This document shows, piece after piece, positions 27,133 through 36,917 of a stretch of DNA of 64,000 nt (position 1 is the first letter of the stretch; each line of letters begins with the position of its first letter). The stretch covers positions 4,836,001-4,900,000 of the forward strand of contig JAPFFF010000008.1 of the NCBI GenBank assembly GCA_039105265.1. Direction: 5' to 3'. Below the pieces are notes generated by a model, which searched no databases, was not told the origin of the DNA, and was given only the letters and a program-made list of their open reading frames with translations. Made by a program: the position numbers and the translations under genes. Origin of the DNA: Tritrichomonas musculus (Eukaryota > Parabasalia > Tritrichomonadida > Tritrichomonadidae).

Positions 27133-30100
27133 ATGAGGAGCGTTATAGAATCAGAGATGCCCCTCATTGTTGCAATTCAGCATTCAAAAAGCGGTATGTT
27201 TTCAAATTTTCATTTTACATGTTTTGAATGGATTATTCATAATAAATTATTTCGCTCGCCATCTTTTGATTTGAAAAATCTTTGTGCAGCCGGAACAGAA
27301 GAAGGTCCCATTCTATTGATCTCAAAATTAACTCAATCAATTGTTCCTGTTTGTTTGTTATGTGTTCATAAAAGAAAAGTAACTAATATCATGATGTCGC
27401 ATCAGATTAATACCTTTTTATCAGTTTCAGCAGACGGGTCGATTGCTGGATGGCATTGTTCAGATGGTTCTTGTTGTTTTGCGTATGATAATTTGGTTCC
27501 TCCAGGTGAAATTCAAATTGTTTTATGCGATTCAGATGCAAGTTTGGCATGGTTTTGGACATTAGGTGAATGTGCATCACTTATTGATTTAAAAAGAGGA
27601 AATGTTATACAGAAAATAGATTTTGTTGGAATTTCTTCTTTCTCAATTTTGAAAAAGCTTTCAAATTTTCTATCAGATTCTACATCTCCAAACCAAAAAC
27701 AAAATGCTTCATCAATTACGCCTTCGTATGCAATTATGGCTGGTGTTAATTCAATGAGAACTTATGAGATTGATGAAAAAACAAATCTTTTAAAATGTCA
27801 AAAAGTCGAAGAAATATCTTTTGTGCTAGGACAGAAACGTTGCATAACTCCAAATGGTATTGTTATTTATAAAAATCGATTATTCCAAATTTATTTACCA
27901 AATATAAACGTACCCGTATATTCTGAAAATATTTCTGATATCTCAGATGATGATATGATCTCACATATAACCTGGAGGAATTTCGAGACTTTGCTTGTTA
28001 GTTCGATGAAAGGATTTTTTAAGATCTACAAAATTCAAATACAAAGCATCGGGAATTCAAAAAGAATAGGAGTTCAAAAAATAATTAATTTCTCATATTT
28101 AAATAATTATATTTTTTCAAATGTTGCGCTTAATAATGATATGGGAGTTGTTATTTTTGCGGCAACAAAAAGATCTGCCAAATCAAAATCTTTTGCCAAA
28201 AAATTATCTTTGAATCAATCAGCAGTAATTTGCTTATCAACTGACAGTCAAAAAGTTGTCAAACTTGTCCTTCCTCAAATTGAGAAAATATGTTGTATAC
28301 CAAATCCAAATAGTCGAATTATTATTCAAGCTGAGCAGCATTCATCTACTTTTCAAATATTTGATTGGGGCCTTTCTACGTCAATTTCACATAGTCACGG
28401 TAACAAAAGCAATAGCAATATCTCGATAGATTGTGACGAATATAAAAACTCTATTTCAAAATCATTCATAAATTCTCAAAATCATCAAAGCCTTAAACCA
28501 ATTTCTTCATCAGAAATTCGAAGCTACAGTCTTTTTGGAAAGCAATTACCAATATCTCAATCTGTTGATTTCCGACCAAATAACCAGCCAATTTCGTCAT
28601 CATTTTTACTTAGAGAAGGAAGCTTTGGAAGTAGAAATAAAGCAGCTTATATAACAGCAATTTGTTCACAAAATTTTAATAACCTTTCGTCTCGTCTCCA
28701 GATCATTGTCGGGGCATCAGATGGCAAACTTTACTTTTTTTGGGAAAACAATTTGCTCCCTTTTGAGGTATCAGAAGCCCTTGTTTCTCCAATCATTGCC
28801 ATTATTATACTTCCTATCAGATTCACTAAAGCATCATGTCTCGTTGCCGTAGGTCGTGATGGATCATTTTGTTTATTTAAGTGGAATAAAATGTCGCACA
28901 GATATGTTACAAACAACTTGCCAGTTATTTCGATTGGAGTCATTGAAACACAAAGGCTTATCGTTGTACAGAAAAGTGATAATTCATTTACCGTTTATAA
29001 TTTGAATTCGCCTGAGCCAATTGGAAAGATGCTCTTTCCGCCTCCAAGAACTGTTATTATTTGGTCGTGCGTCAATTTTTCCAAGCCAACCGGAATTCAA
29101 TCTACATTATCTCTTCAAATTGGTGGTTCTTCGCTATTTTATAGTGTTCTCGAGGTTTCTAAATTGCGAAAATTGAAAAGGCAAAGAAAAAGCACAAATT
29201 CTATTCCAATTCCATCCAAATCCGGCAATTCTATTCTGTATCCTAATTTTGCTCAACCATCCAAAGTCAAAGAGGATGTAAATCAAAACTCAAATGATAA
29301 AAACATTACAAATAATAATTCAGTCAAAAAAGAAAGCCCGAATATCAAAACAGCCAATAAGATCAGCAGTTTAAATAAAAAAGAAAATTCAAATATCAAA
29401 CTTAATCCCATCATAAATACCAAAAGTTTTTCATATCATAATTTCAATCCAAACGAAAGTGAAAAGGCAGCAATAGCTAAAAACAAAGAGAAAGGAAATA
29501 TTTTGAATCCCATTGAAAGCATCAACAGTGATTTCAAAGCCTTAGTAAATTCCTATGTTGATTCAAATTCGAACAGTGATTCTCTACCAAATTCCGACTC
29601 AAACAATGATTTACAATCAAAAGAAAATTCTTCCTCTGTAGCCAAGGAAACTGTGCCTAAGGTTCCAACTGGTGATGTTAATTCTATCAGCAATAATTCT
29701 TCACCAAATGATATCAATCAAGATTCTGATAATATCCTACTCAACGACACTGTTGTATCAAACCAATTCAGTGACAGCCTCGTAAAACTTCTTGGTCCCA
29801 GAAAATCTCATGCTAGCATTAAAACACTTCCAAATAATAATAATAATGAAACTATCAAAGATGAGAATATCTGTGATCCAATCAGTCAAACAGGAAAATT
29901 TACTATCAGCGATATTCGTAGTATTGTCAGTGTCGTATTAGACATGATGATGCCTTCTTTGAGTAGCGGCAACAGTAGCGTTCATAATAGTAGACTATTT
30001 CGATCATCATCATCAATTCATCCTAATGTTGGCATTAACAGCACAAGTAGTACGGAATCTAACAAATTGTTTAATATAGATGAAAACCAAGATGGTTTAT

Positions 30101-31374
30101 CTTTTGTTCTCGTTGGACATAGAAATCTTCCCACATTCTTTTATCCCATGTTTAAATTGACAGGGCCAACTGTATTAGATACTTCTCCTTTCAATGCCGC
30201 CCTTCATTACCTCTCATACAAAATCATGTCAAATTTCCTGAATCTTATTCAAAACACAGAAAAATTTGAGAAAGAAAACAAATTCAAAATTTGTGGTTTT
30301 ATCTCAATTTTAACTCAATTCCTCTTCATTAATGACCTTGAAATTCAAAAGATATCAGCCCTAACATGTAATAAAATTGTAAATTGGTCATCTTCAGGTA
30401 TTGTTGTTCCCGAGCATGTTTGGAACTTCCTTGTTGCATCATATATCCAGTATTTCGACAAAAATGACGTTGCCGACTACGACAAGTTTCTTATGGCAAT
30501 AATGATGGTAACTCATTCTGATTTAGTTGACCCGATCTATCACAGACTTGTATTTGATTTTCTAATTAAAATGGCCAAAGAAAAATGTCCTTCTAATTTT
30601 CTTGCATTCAATATTCTTCTCTCAAATTTTGAATTTTGGATACAATTCAAGAGTAAGAAGACTAATGATTCAGATAATTCAAACAATAATAATTCTGATG
30701 ATTGTAAGAGAGAGAAGAAAGAAATGATGGTTTTCTTATTGTCAACTTTTTTTGTTTACGAAAAAGAGGAGAAAGACTTAGTGAAAGAGAAACTTTATTC
30801 AGTAATTAATGGAAATTTCAACTCTTTTTGTGAATCAATCCGATTCATCTTATTCAATCATCCAAGCTCAAATTATGTCTCTTCAACGTGTCAGATTTGC
30901 TCTGAAGTTTCCGAGGAATATCCAAGATCAATTGGTACTCTAGGTCCACTTTTCATAGCTTATTTGGCCGTCCCTTTCAGCCAGTTCCAAGACATTTTTT
31001 ACAATAGCTTGAAAGTGATCCAAAAGAAATTCCAAAATGAAATTGATTATCAAGAGCAAATTTGGCTATTTGCTACAAATGACGGTTTCATTCGCGCCTT
31101 TAAAAATATGAAGTTTTTCTTTAAGGAGAAAATTACAGAAGGTCCTATATTGGCCATTTCTATCGGCCCTGGAGCTCTTTTTGCTGCTGCTATTACTAGA
31201 AATGATCCAACATTGATCAAAATTGACTTGAAAAGCAGCATGTTCTTGTCCTTTTCAAAGAAAAGAGTCGTTGATTCTGTGAAGATTGAAGTTCAAAAAG
31301 GTTTTACTGTCGATAATATGAAAATTGAATGGGAATCTAGAAATTCTTGTCATGTACAATATTATTTATCATAA
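27133..31374 (+). CDS. WDR7/rabconnectin-3-beta-like WD40 protein
   Basis: The protein has 1413 residues from ATG 27133; the frame opens at GTG 27130, not used. An N-terminal beta-propeller has degenerate WD repeats, including NLCAAGTEEGPILLISKLTQ, FLSVSADGSIAGWHCSDGSC and a second set near residues 530-640 (IIVGASDGKLYFFWENN, LVAVGRDGSFCLFKWN). Residues about 680-930 are Ser/Asn/Lys-rich and disordered. A helical C-terminal half follows, ending in a degenerate blade (GPILAISIGPGALFAAAITR). Propeller, long linker, helices and a final blade are the order of WDR7, partner of DMXL1/2 in the complex that assembles V-ATPase on endosomes. The assignment rests on architecture and the N- and C-terminal blocks. 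The stop overlaps TAAA. Confidence 0.6.
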   Translation: MRSVIESEMPLIVAIQHSKSGMFSNFHFTCFEWIIHNKLFRSPSFDLKNLCAAGTEEGPILLISKLTQSIVPVCLLCVHKRKVTNIMMSHQINTFLSVSADGSIAGWHCSDGSCCFAYDNLVPPGEIQIVLCDSDASLAWFWTLGECASLIDLKRGNVIQKIDFVGISSFSILKKLSNFLSDSTSPNQKQNASSITPSYAIMAGVNSMRTYEIDEKTNLLKCQKVEEISFVLGQKRCITPNGIVIYKNRLFQIYLPNINVPVYSENISDISDDDMISHITWRNFETLLVSSMKGFFKIYKIQIQSIGNSKRIGVQKIINFSYLNNYIFSNVALNNDMGVVIFAATKRSAKSKSFAKKLSLNQSAVICLSTDSQKVVKLVLPQIEKICCIPNPNSRIIIQAEQHSSTFQIFDWGLSTSISHSHGNKSNSNISIDCDEYKNSISKSFINSQNHQSLKPISSSEIRSYSLFGKQLPISQSVDFRPNNQPISSSFLLREGSFGSRNKAAYITAICSQNFNNLSSRLQIIVGASDGKLYFFWENNLLPFEVSEALVSPIIAIIILPIRFTKASCLVAVGRDGSFCLFKWNKMSHRYVTNNLPVISIGVIETQRLIVVQKSDNSFTVYNLNSPEPIGKMLFPPPRTVIIWSCVNFSKPTGIQSTLSLQIGGSSLFYSVLEVSKLRKLKRQRKSTNSIPIPSKSGNSILYPNFAQPSKVKEDVNQNSNDKNITNNNSVKKESPNIKTANKISSLNKKENSNIKLNPIINTKSFSYHNFNPNESEKAAIAKNKEKGNILNPIESINSDFKALVNSYVDSNSNSDSLPNSDSNNDLQSKENSSSVAKETVPKVPTGDVNSISNNSSPNDINQDSDNILLNDTVVSNQFSDSLVKLLGPRKSHASIKTLPNNNNNETIKDENICDPISQTGKFTISDIRSIVSVVLDMMMPSLSSGNSSVHNSRLFRSSSSIHPNVGINSTSSTESNKLFNIDENQDGLSFVLVGHRNLPTFFYPMFKLTGPTVLDTSPFNAALHYLSYKIMSNFLNLIQNTEKFEKENKFKICGFISILTQFLFINDLEIQKISALTCNKIVNWSSSGIVVPEHVWNFLVASYIQYFDKNDVADYDKFLMAIMMVTHSDLVDPIYHRLVFDFLIKMAKEKCPSNFLAFNILLSNFEFWIQFKSKKTNDSDNSNNNNSDDCKREKKEMMVFLLSTFFVYEKEEKDLVKEKLYSVINGNFNSFCESIRFILFNHPSSNYVSSTCQICSEVSEEYPRSIGTLGPLFIAYLAVPFSQFQDIFYNSLKVIQKKFQNEIDYQEQIWLFATNDGFIRAFKNMKFFFKEKITEGPILAISIGPGALFAAAITRNDPTLIKIDLKSSMFLSFSKKRVVDSVKIEVQKGFTVDNMKIEWESRNSCHVQYYLS

Positions 31375-31563
31375 AGAATAGATTTTAGATAATAATTTGT
31401 ATTATGATTATTTTGTGATTTGTATGTATTTCTATATTTTTATAAAGATTAATTATATATTAGATAGAAAGCAAGAAAGAATGGCCGATTTTTATATAAT
31501 AATGGTATTCATCTTGATGGAATTCTATCAAATTGTCACTTTTTTAATGAAAATTTTGATGTT

Positions 31564-31587
31564 AAAAAAAAAAAAAAAAAAAAAAAA
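31564..31587. repeat. poly(A) tract, 24 bp
   Basis: This uninterrupted A run lies in the convergent spacer between the WDR7-like gene and the coiled-coil gene. Tracts of this kind recur in spacers across the window. Confidence 0.8.
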
Positions 31588-31649
31588 TAGAATGAAATGA
31601 CAAATGAATCTATATTTATTACAAACAAACAATATATATGTATCAGCAT

Positions 31650-33299
31650 TTAAAATACTGATATATGGACAGGTAGAGGTTTTTTTCTAACATTCACAAA
31701 AATGTTTTGAACACCATTCAGTCTAACATCTAGTTTTGAAACTTTTTGAGCCTGGCTAATCATTTCTCTTTTTCTTTTTAAGTTATTCGAGAGAACTGAT
31801 GAACGAAACGGGTTTGTATTTAGCGGTGGTAGTGTTGATGAAGTTGATGGCGCAGTATTTCCGCTTTTTAAATATTTACATTTAATATTGCAAGGAGATG
31901 AAGAATTCAAAGGAGCAAACTGTCTAGCAGAAAATGTCGAAACTTTCGATAAGCTTGGGTTCGAGTTTATTTTGATCGTCATTTCATTTATTCTCATTTC
32001 GAGTTGATTTGTTAAATTTTTATTTGCATTATTTTGACGATTAAAATTTTCTTCAAGAGCTGTTGTTTTCCTAATTGTATTATCAATTACGCATTGTTTT
32101 TGCATCATTTGTCGTTCAATGATCATTTTATACAATTTTCTAACGCAATCCGAAGCCTTTAAGCGAGCTTCTTTTGTCTCTTTCAATTGAAGTTTATCAG
32201 CCTCGATCTTTATTTTTTTGGCTTCGTTAAAATTATGCTGAATGGCGAGTTGTTTTTGTAAATGTCGCAATTGAAGAAGATGTGATGAAGGTTTCGAAAA
32301 ACGATGAAGAAAAGATGATGATGAGCAAGATTCAATAAATTTTTGACATTCTTCTTCATGTAACCTATCTAATTCAAAGAGTTTCCTTTCTTGATCTTTT
32401 TTCAATTCTAACGATCTTTCAATAAATTTCCTATTGTTTTCTTTTTGCTGATTTTTGGCGACTTCAAGTCTTGATTCGAGATTTGTTTTAAGATTACTCC
32501 AATTTTCAATAGACAAGTAATTATCATAAAAATTATTATATCCATCATCTTTGTATAATTTTATAAGATTATTAACATGTTTATCATTTTCCTTAGCTTT
32601 GTCGTAATCTTCATCAATAATAAATTGCAATGATATTCGGCGTGCGTATTCAAGAATTGGATCACGCATTAAATATGACGGCAATATATTTTTAATTTTA
32701 AATTCTTCATATGCTTGACTTAATTGATCGTCTGTAAACTGAATGTCGAAGTCATCAGTATCGTTTATAATTGATTCATCGCATTTTGAAAAAATAGTAA
32801 GATTTTTTTTATCATAATCTGTGTCTATATTAGCCTGCTTTGAGTTTGAAACTTCAGTCATTTCAAATGTGCTTGCTTCTATTTTATTTTCATCGATTTG
32901 TTTTAAGTCATAGTAATGGCTTTCGTTGTAATCATAACTTTCGTCTTCAATTTTGATTTGAGAAACAATATGAGCAATAGGTGTAGATAGTATATCATCA
33001 GCGATTTTTGGAGTTGTATCATCGCCTTTCATTAGCGGCTTTTGGTTATGTTTCACATCAAGTAATAGATCGTCTATACTATCAGAATCGCCACCAGGTA
33101 TTGAGTCAACAGCAATAGCAATATTATTAACAATATTGGAAACATCTGAAATGAATTGTGAATTAACTTTGTTAGTTTTAAAAAAATTCAGAAGACATGA
33201 GTTTGATTTCGAAATAAGGTCATCAACTTCCTCGTTTTCTACTTTACTTTCTGTTTCCTTTTTTGTTTCATAATCAGATTTTAAATTATGATGATCCAT
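31650..33299 (-). CDS. coiled-coil protein, unknown function
   Basis: This is a 549-residue protein. Residues 1-200 are acidic and disordered. Residues about 205-440 are a charged coiled coil containing KDQERKLFELDRLHEEECQK and LLQLRHLQKQLAIQHNFNEA. The C-terminus is basic with Ser/Pro patches. The segment IQHNFNEAKKIKIEADKL resembles the EF-x-x-A-x-x-I-x-x-E-x-E-x-L pattern seen in some ciliary and centrosomal coiled-coil proteins. I recall similar short motifs in FAM161- and EEIG-like proteins but cannot assign one. The stop overlaps TAAA. Confidence 0.75.
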   Translation of the reverse strand: MDHHNLKSDYETKKETESKVENEEVDDLISKSNSCLLNFFKTNKVNSQFISDVSNIVNNIAIAVDSIPGGDSDSIDDLLLDVKHNQKPLMKGDDTTPKIADDILSTPIAHIVSQIKIEDESYDYNESHYYDLKQIDENKIEASTFEMTEVSNSKQANIDTDYDKKNLTIFSKCDESIINDTDDFDIQFTDDQLSQAYEEFKIKNILPSYLMRDPILEYARRISLQFIIDEDYDKAKENDKHVNNLIKLYKDDGYNNFYDNYLSIENWSNLKTNLESRLEVAKNQQKENNRKFIERSLELKKDQERKLFELDRLHEEECQKFIESCSSSSFLHRFSKPSSHLLQLRHLQKQLAIQHNFNEAKKIKIEADKLQLKETKEARLKASDCVRKLYKMIIERQMMQKQCVIDNTIRKTTALEENFNRQNNANKNLTNQLEMRINEMTIKINSNPSLSKVSTFSARQFAPLNSSSPCNIKCKYLKSGNTAPSTSSTLPPLNTNPFRSSVLSNNLKRKREMISQAQKVSKLDVRLNGVQNIFVNVRKKPLPVHISVF

Positions 33300-33844
33300 T
33301 AAAAATTTATTATTTTAGAAGATTTTGTTGAAAACTTTTTGAAAAGAAAAAATTTCATTAAACATGTCATTTTTTTTTGATTTGGAAATTGAATCACATT
33401 GCGATTATCGCAATTGGAGAAAAACTCAAGATTTAAAAGTATGGTGATTATTCGTCAAATTTTTTGAATTGAAATTAACTTAATATTAAAAAAGAGTTTT
33501 ATATAATATTAAAATATGATTTAATTCTAAAACTATTTAAACATATTGTATTTTAAATATTATAAAATATTTACCATTATTTATTAAGATATTAACGTTA
33601 TAAAAAAATTCTAATTCAATTTATAATGATATTTTACAATAAAAATATATTTCTTCAATATATTGTATTAAAAAAGCTACTTTTCAAACAAAATCAAATA
33701 ATAATTAATAATTATTAATATAAATATAATTAAAATAAAAATAAATATGTAATACCCAAGAATAAGCGATTTTTAGCCAAATATGCTTTTTTATTAACTT
33801 ATAGAAAAATTCAGATGAGATAATATCTTTTTTTATTTTATATT
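33300..33844. other. intergenic between divergent genes, 545 bp
   Basis: Very AT-rich, with no supported element. It must hold both promoters. No initiator is close to ATG 33845. Confidence 0.55.
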
Positions 33845-34258
33845 ATGCTTTTTATCTTACCATTCTTTCATGCTTTTTGCTTTAGTGCACAAAAAAAAGA
33901 AGTATTAGCTGTTAATGAAGTTATAGCTACATATATGGGCCACCGCCATATTCCGTGCATGTTTCGTACGGCTCTTTGCCCTAACCATTGTGATCACGCA
34001 CATGACGTTTATGTATTTAAGATAAATGAATATGTTAAATATGAAAAGCTTGGAAAATATGGCGATGATCAAGAAACTGAGTTTTTGTGGGACTCAAGAG
34101 CATCATCTGATACAAATAAGTTACACCCAGAATATTTACAAAAAGTTAAAGATTTGGAAATAGGTCAAATGGTTAAAATTAATTGGAACCATTTTTATAT
34201 TACAGATGAAAACGGAGCTTATCCTGAGAGAAGCGTTATATATTTTGAACAATTATAA
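33845..34258 (+). CDS. small secreted protein with Cys/His cluster
   Basis: This 137-residue protein starts with a strong signal peptide (MLFILPFFHAFCFSA). The mature part opens with conserved-looking chemistry: HRHIPCMFRTALCPNHCDHA, with Cys at 38, 45 and 49 and His at 48, 51 and 53, which could bind a metal. VFKINEYVKYEKLGKYGDD follows, and the protein ends with a W-N-H-x-Y-I-T-D and PERSVIYFEQL strand pattern. The whole resembles, from memory, a family of small bacterial secreted hypothetical proteins with a CPxxCxHAxDVxVF motif. That suggests bacterial origin by transfer, which I cannot prove here. Long AT-rich spacers flank it on both sides. Confidence 0.7.
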   Translation: MLFILPFFHAFCFSAQKKEVLAVNEVIATYMGHRHIPCMFRTALCPNHCDHAHDVYVFKINEYVKYEKLGKYGDDQETEFLWDSRASSDTNKLHPEYLQKVKDLEIGQMVKINWNHFYITDENGAYPERSVIYFEQL

Positions 34259-35379
34259 TGTTGAATATATTAATAAAATCATAAATATTATTTCCTTTCA
34301 TTTTTTTGTAATTATAACTTTTTTTTAATATAAATATCATTTTTCCATCATATATAGTTTTCAGCATTAATACTGTTTAAATTTAATTATTTTATGCAAA
34401 ATACAGCTCTTCCTTTTATTAAACTTCCAAAGGAAATCAATGTTTTTGAGGCCCATTATTTGATATATTATTTTATCGATATCTTAATAAAAGATATATT
34501 TATTTTATATTATTACTAATATTTATATTGTAATAACAAACATAAATCAAATATATATGGTAAAATAATGATGAATTACTATCAACCTCGTATATTCATA
34601 TTTTAAAATTTGAATTTCATCGTAATCATTGTTTTTGAAATTTGCACCAAATATAGATAATCATTCCTATAATCAATTAAAAAATGGTTGCTAATGATTA
34701 AAATTTTGCTTTTCAAATTTTGAAGAAAAATTGGTAATCAAAAAAAGATATTTTTAAATTTTTTAAAAATGGAATGCAAAATCATATCGGGCGCACATCG
34801 AATATTATCAATTTAATGACAATGGCAAGAGATTAATTTAAAAATATTTGTGATATTTTTTTTATCTATATACAAAATAAGTTTTTGATAGCTATATTTT
34901 TTAAAAAAGCATATCTTGTTATATTTAATAAATTATTAAACATAATTTCTCAAATCATAAACATAAATACTAAATATACATATAAAAGCAATAATATAAA
35001 TATATAAAAAGTAATTATGGAGATTAAATTATTATATCCAACTAAAAAAAATAAAAAAACGATTTTTTGAAATAAACATTTTTATCTTTAAATATACTTC
35101 ATTTTTTAGAAATTTAATTTTCATTTCCACTAAAAATAAAATAAATTTGTTCAAAAACAAAAAAATATCTTATTATGATAATTAAAATAATTCAGAATTA
35201 TAACACAAAAATCATCCACTATTTTTAGTTTGGACTAATACCATTCAAAAATTAATCTGACAGTCTACTCAAAGATTTCTTATCTATTCAGAAAAATTAA
35301 ATTTGGACTGGTCTTATTTTCTGAACTGAGAAAGATAAAATATAAAATAATCAGAATTAAATTTTCCTTTATAATATAT
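34259..35379. other. gene-free, 1121 bp
   Basis: AT-rich throughout. I see no coding remnant, repeat with terminal inverted ends, or RNA gene. Confidence 0.55.
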
Positions 35380-36429
35380 ATGGCTACAAAGAAAGGAAGT
35401 AATGGACAAACGTCTCCAAAATATTGGTGGCTTCTTAACGAGCCAGATCGAACAGGATATACTTATCTCCGTACCTTCATTAAAAACAATCCTGAATCAA
35501 ATCAAAGAAATAAAAGATTAACTTCTTTTACTGACATGCTCGAAATTATTCGCAGATACGCAATAAGAGGAGATTCAGGCGACGCAAATCGTTGTCTTGT
35601 TTGTGGAATTTTATGGCTTCCTGGGGCAATAGCTATTAATACTCATCAACTTGGCTTTTTGATGGATAAATGCAAGAGTTCAATAAACGGGTCTTTACAA
35701 ATTCTTGGCTACAAGGAAACAATTTCAAGGAAAACAGCATCTGATCTTGTTGCAAAAGCTCTTTTAGCCATACGAGATGACAGGAGTGAACTTAGAAAAT
35801 GGACAGTAAGATGCATTGATGATACATTATTAGATTTATCTTCACTAAATGAAGAACAACCACCACAACAAAAGCAACAGCAGGACCAACAACAGAACTC
35901 TAATAATGAAAAGCCAATTGTTACACAACCTGTTCCAAATCCAATACAGTTTCAATATACACCAATACCAATAAACATTCCAACACAGATAATTCAGGCT
36001 CCTTTCAATTATCCAATGGCTGCGTCAGTTGCTCCTATTCAATCAATACCACCACAACCAATACAACAACAGCAACAACAGCTTCATTATCAGATGGAGC
36101 AAACACAGAAACAGATTCAAGAACCTTTACAAACAAAGCAAAAGGCTCCAATACAGAAACAAAATGAAGAGATAACACCATCAAGTTCAATGAATGGTGA
36201 ATTTCATCCATTTTCAAACTTTGCATTTCCTATCCCTCCAAAAAAAGGCCAATTTGATCATAAAACCAATCATACTGGTCTTGAAGCAAGTCATTCAACT
36301 AACTTAATTGACTTCTCTAAAGAAGATGCATTCATCAGTAATGCTTTGAGCGGATTTAATGAAAATATGGATTCATCAAACGACTTTTGGAACATTGAAA
36401 TGTTACAAGGCGATTCTTTCTTTTTGTAA
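35380..36429 (+). CDS. initiator-binding-domain (IBD) protein, IBP39-like
   Basis: This is a 349-residue protein. Residues about 14-145 look like the trichomonad-specific initiator DNA-binding domain (IBD): YWWLLNEPDRTGYTYLRTFI, then EIIRRYAIRGDSGDANRCLV, then CGILWLPGAIAINTHQLGFL and the basic recognition segment DKCKSSINGSLQILGY. IBP39 of T. vaginalis uses this fold to bind the TCA-Py-(T/A) initiator and a C-terminal domain to recruit RNA polymerase II. Here the C-terminal part is a Gln/Pro-rich region (about 155-270), then a Phe/Asp/Asn-rich tail, a composition typical of activation domains. It may therefore be a specific regulator rather than the general factor. The stop overlaps TAAA. 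Confidence 0.72.
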   Translation: MATKKGSNGQTSPKYWWLLNEPDRTGYTYLRTFIKNNPESNQRNKRLTSFTDMLEIIRRYAIRGDSGDANRCLVCGILWLPGAIAINTHQLGFLMDKCKSSINGSLQILGYKETISRKTASDLVAKALLAIRDDRSELRKWTVRCIDDTLLDLSSLNEEQPPQQKQQQDQQQNSNNEKPIVTQPVPNPIQFQYTPIPINIPTQIIQAPFNYPMAASVAPIQSIPPQPIQQQQQQLHYQMEQTQKQIQEPLQTKQKAPIQKQNEEITPSSSMNGEFHPFSNFAFPIPPKKGQFDHKTNHTGLEASHSTNLIDFSKEDAFISNALSGFNENMDSSNDFWNIEMLQGDSFFL

Positions 36430-36917
36430 ATTAAGACTATCTATTTTATACTTTCCTAAAATATATTAAATATTATAAAATATATAAACATGCAAAATTT
36501 CTAAAATGACTTTTTTTTTTTTTGCTCTCCATTTGAAAAAATTCAATTCTTCTCAAAATTGAAATTTTTATGGCCAGTTCAGAATTTTTTCAAAGCTATT
36601 CTTTATTAAATTTTTGAAATGAATACGTTTTTTTTTGTTTTTTGTTTTTTGAATGATGATGCCAAAACACTTAAAATTATCTTGAGAATGCTCTTTGAAT
36701 ACATAATTCATATCATAATATTATACCTGCCAAACAAATAAATCAATTATTATTAAAATAAACAAATAAACAAATCGTTTTTTTTAAAACATTTCAAACA
36801 CGTATGCAAAAAAATCATTAAAACAAAATAAATAATAATAAAAGTCAACTTTTATTACCTTATAAACCGAAAATATAAAAAATATAATGGTAAAATAATT
36901 TGAAAATAATAACAAAA
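36430..36917. other. intergenic between convergent genes, 488 bp
   Basis: AT-rich 3' spacer with T runs; no feature supported. Confidence 0.6.

Noticed and set aside
31397-31600. 67-codon plus-strand frame ending in poly-Lys
   Set aside because: Its composition follows the AT-rich spacer and the A24 tract; it overlaps the 3' spacer of two convergent genes and has no recognisable motif.
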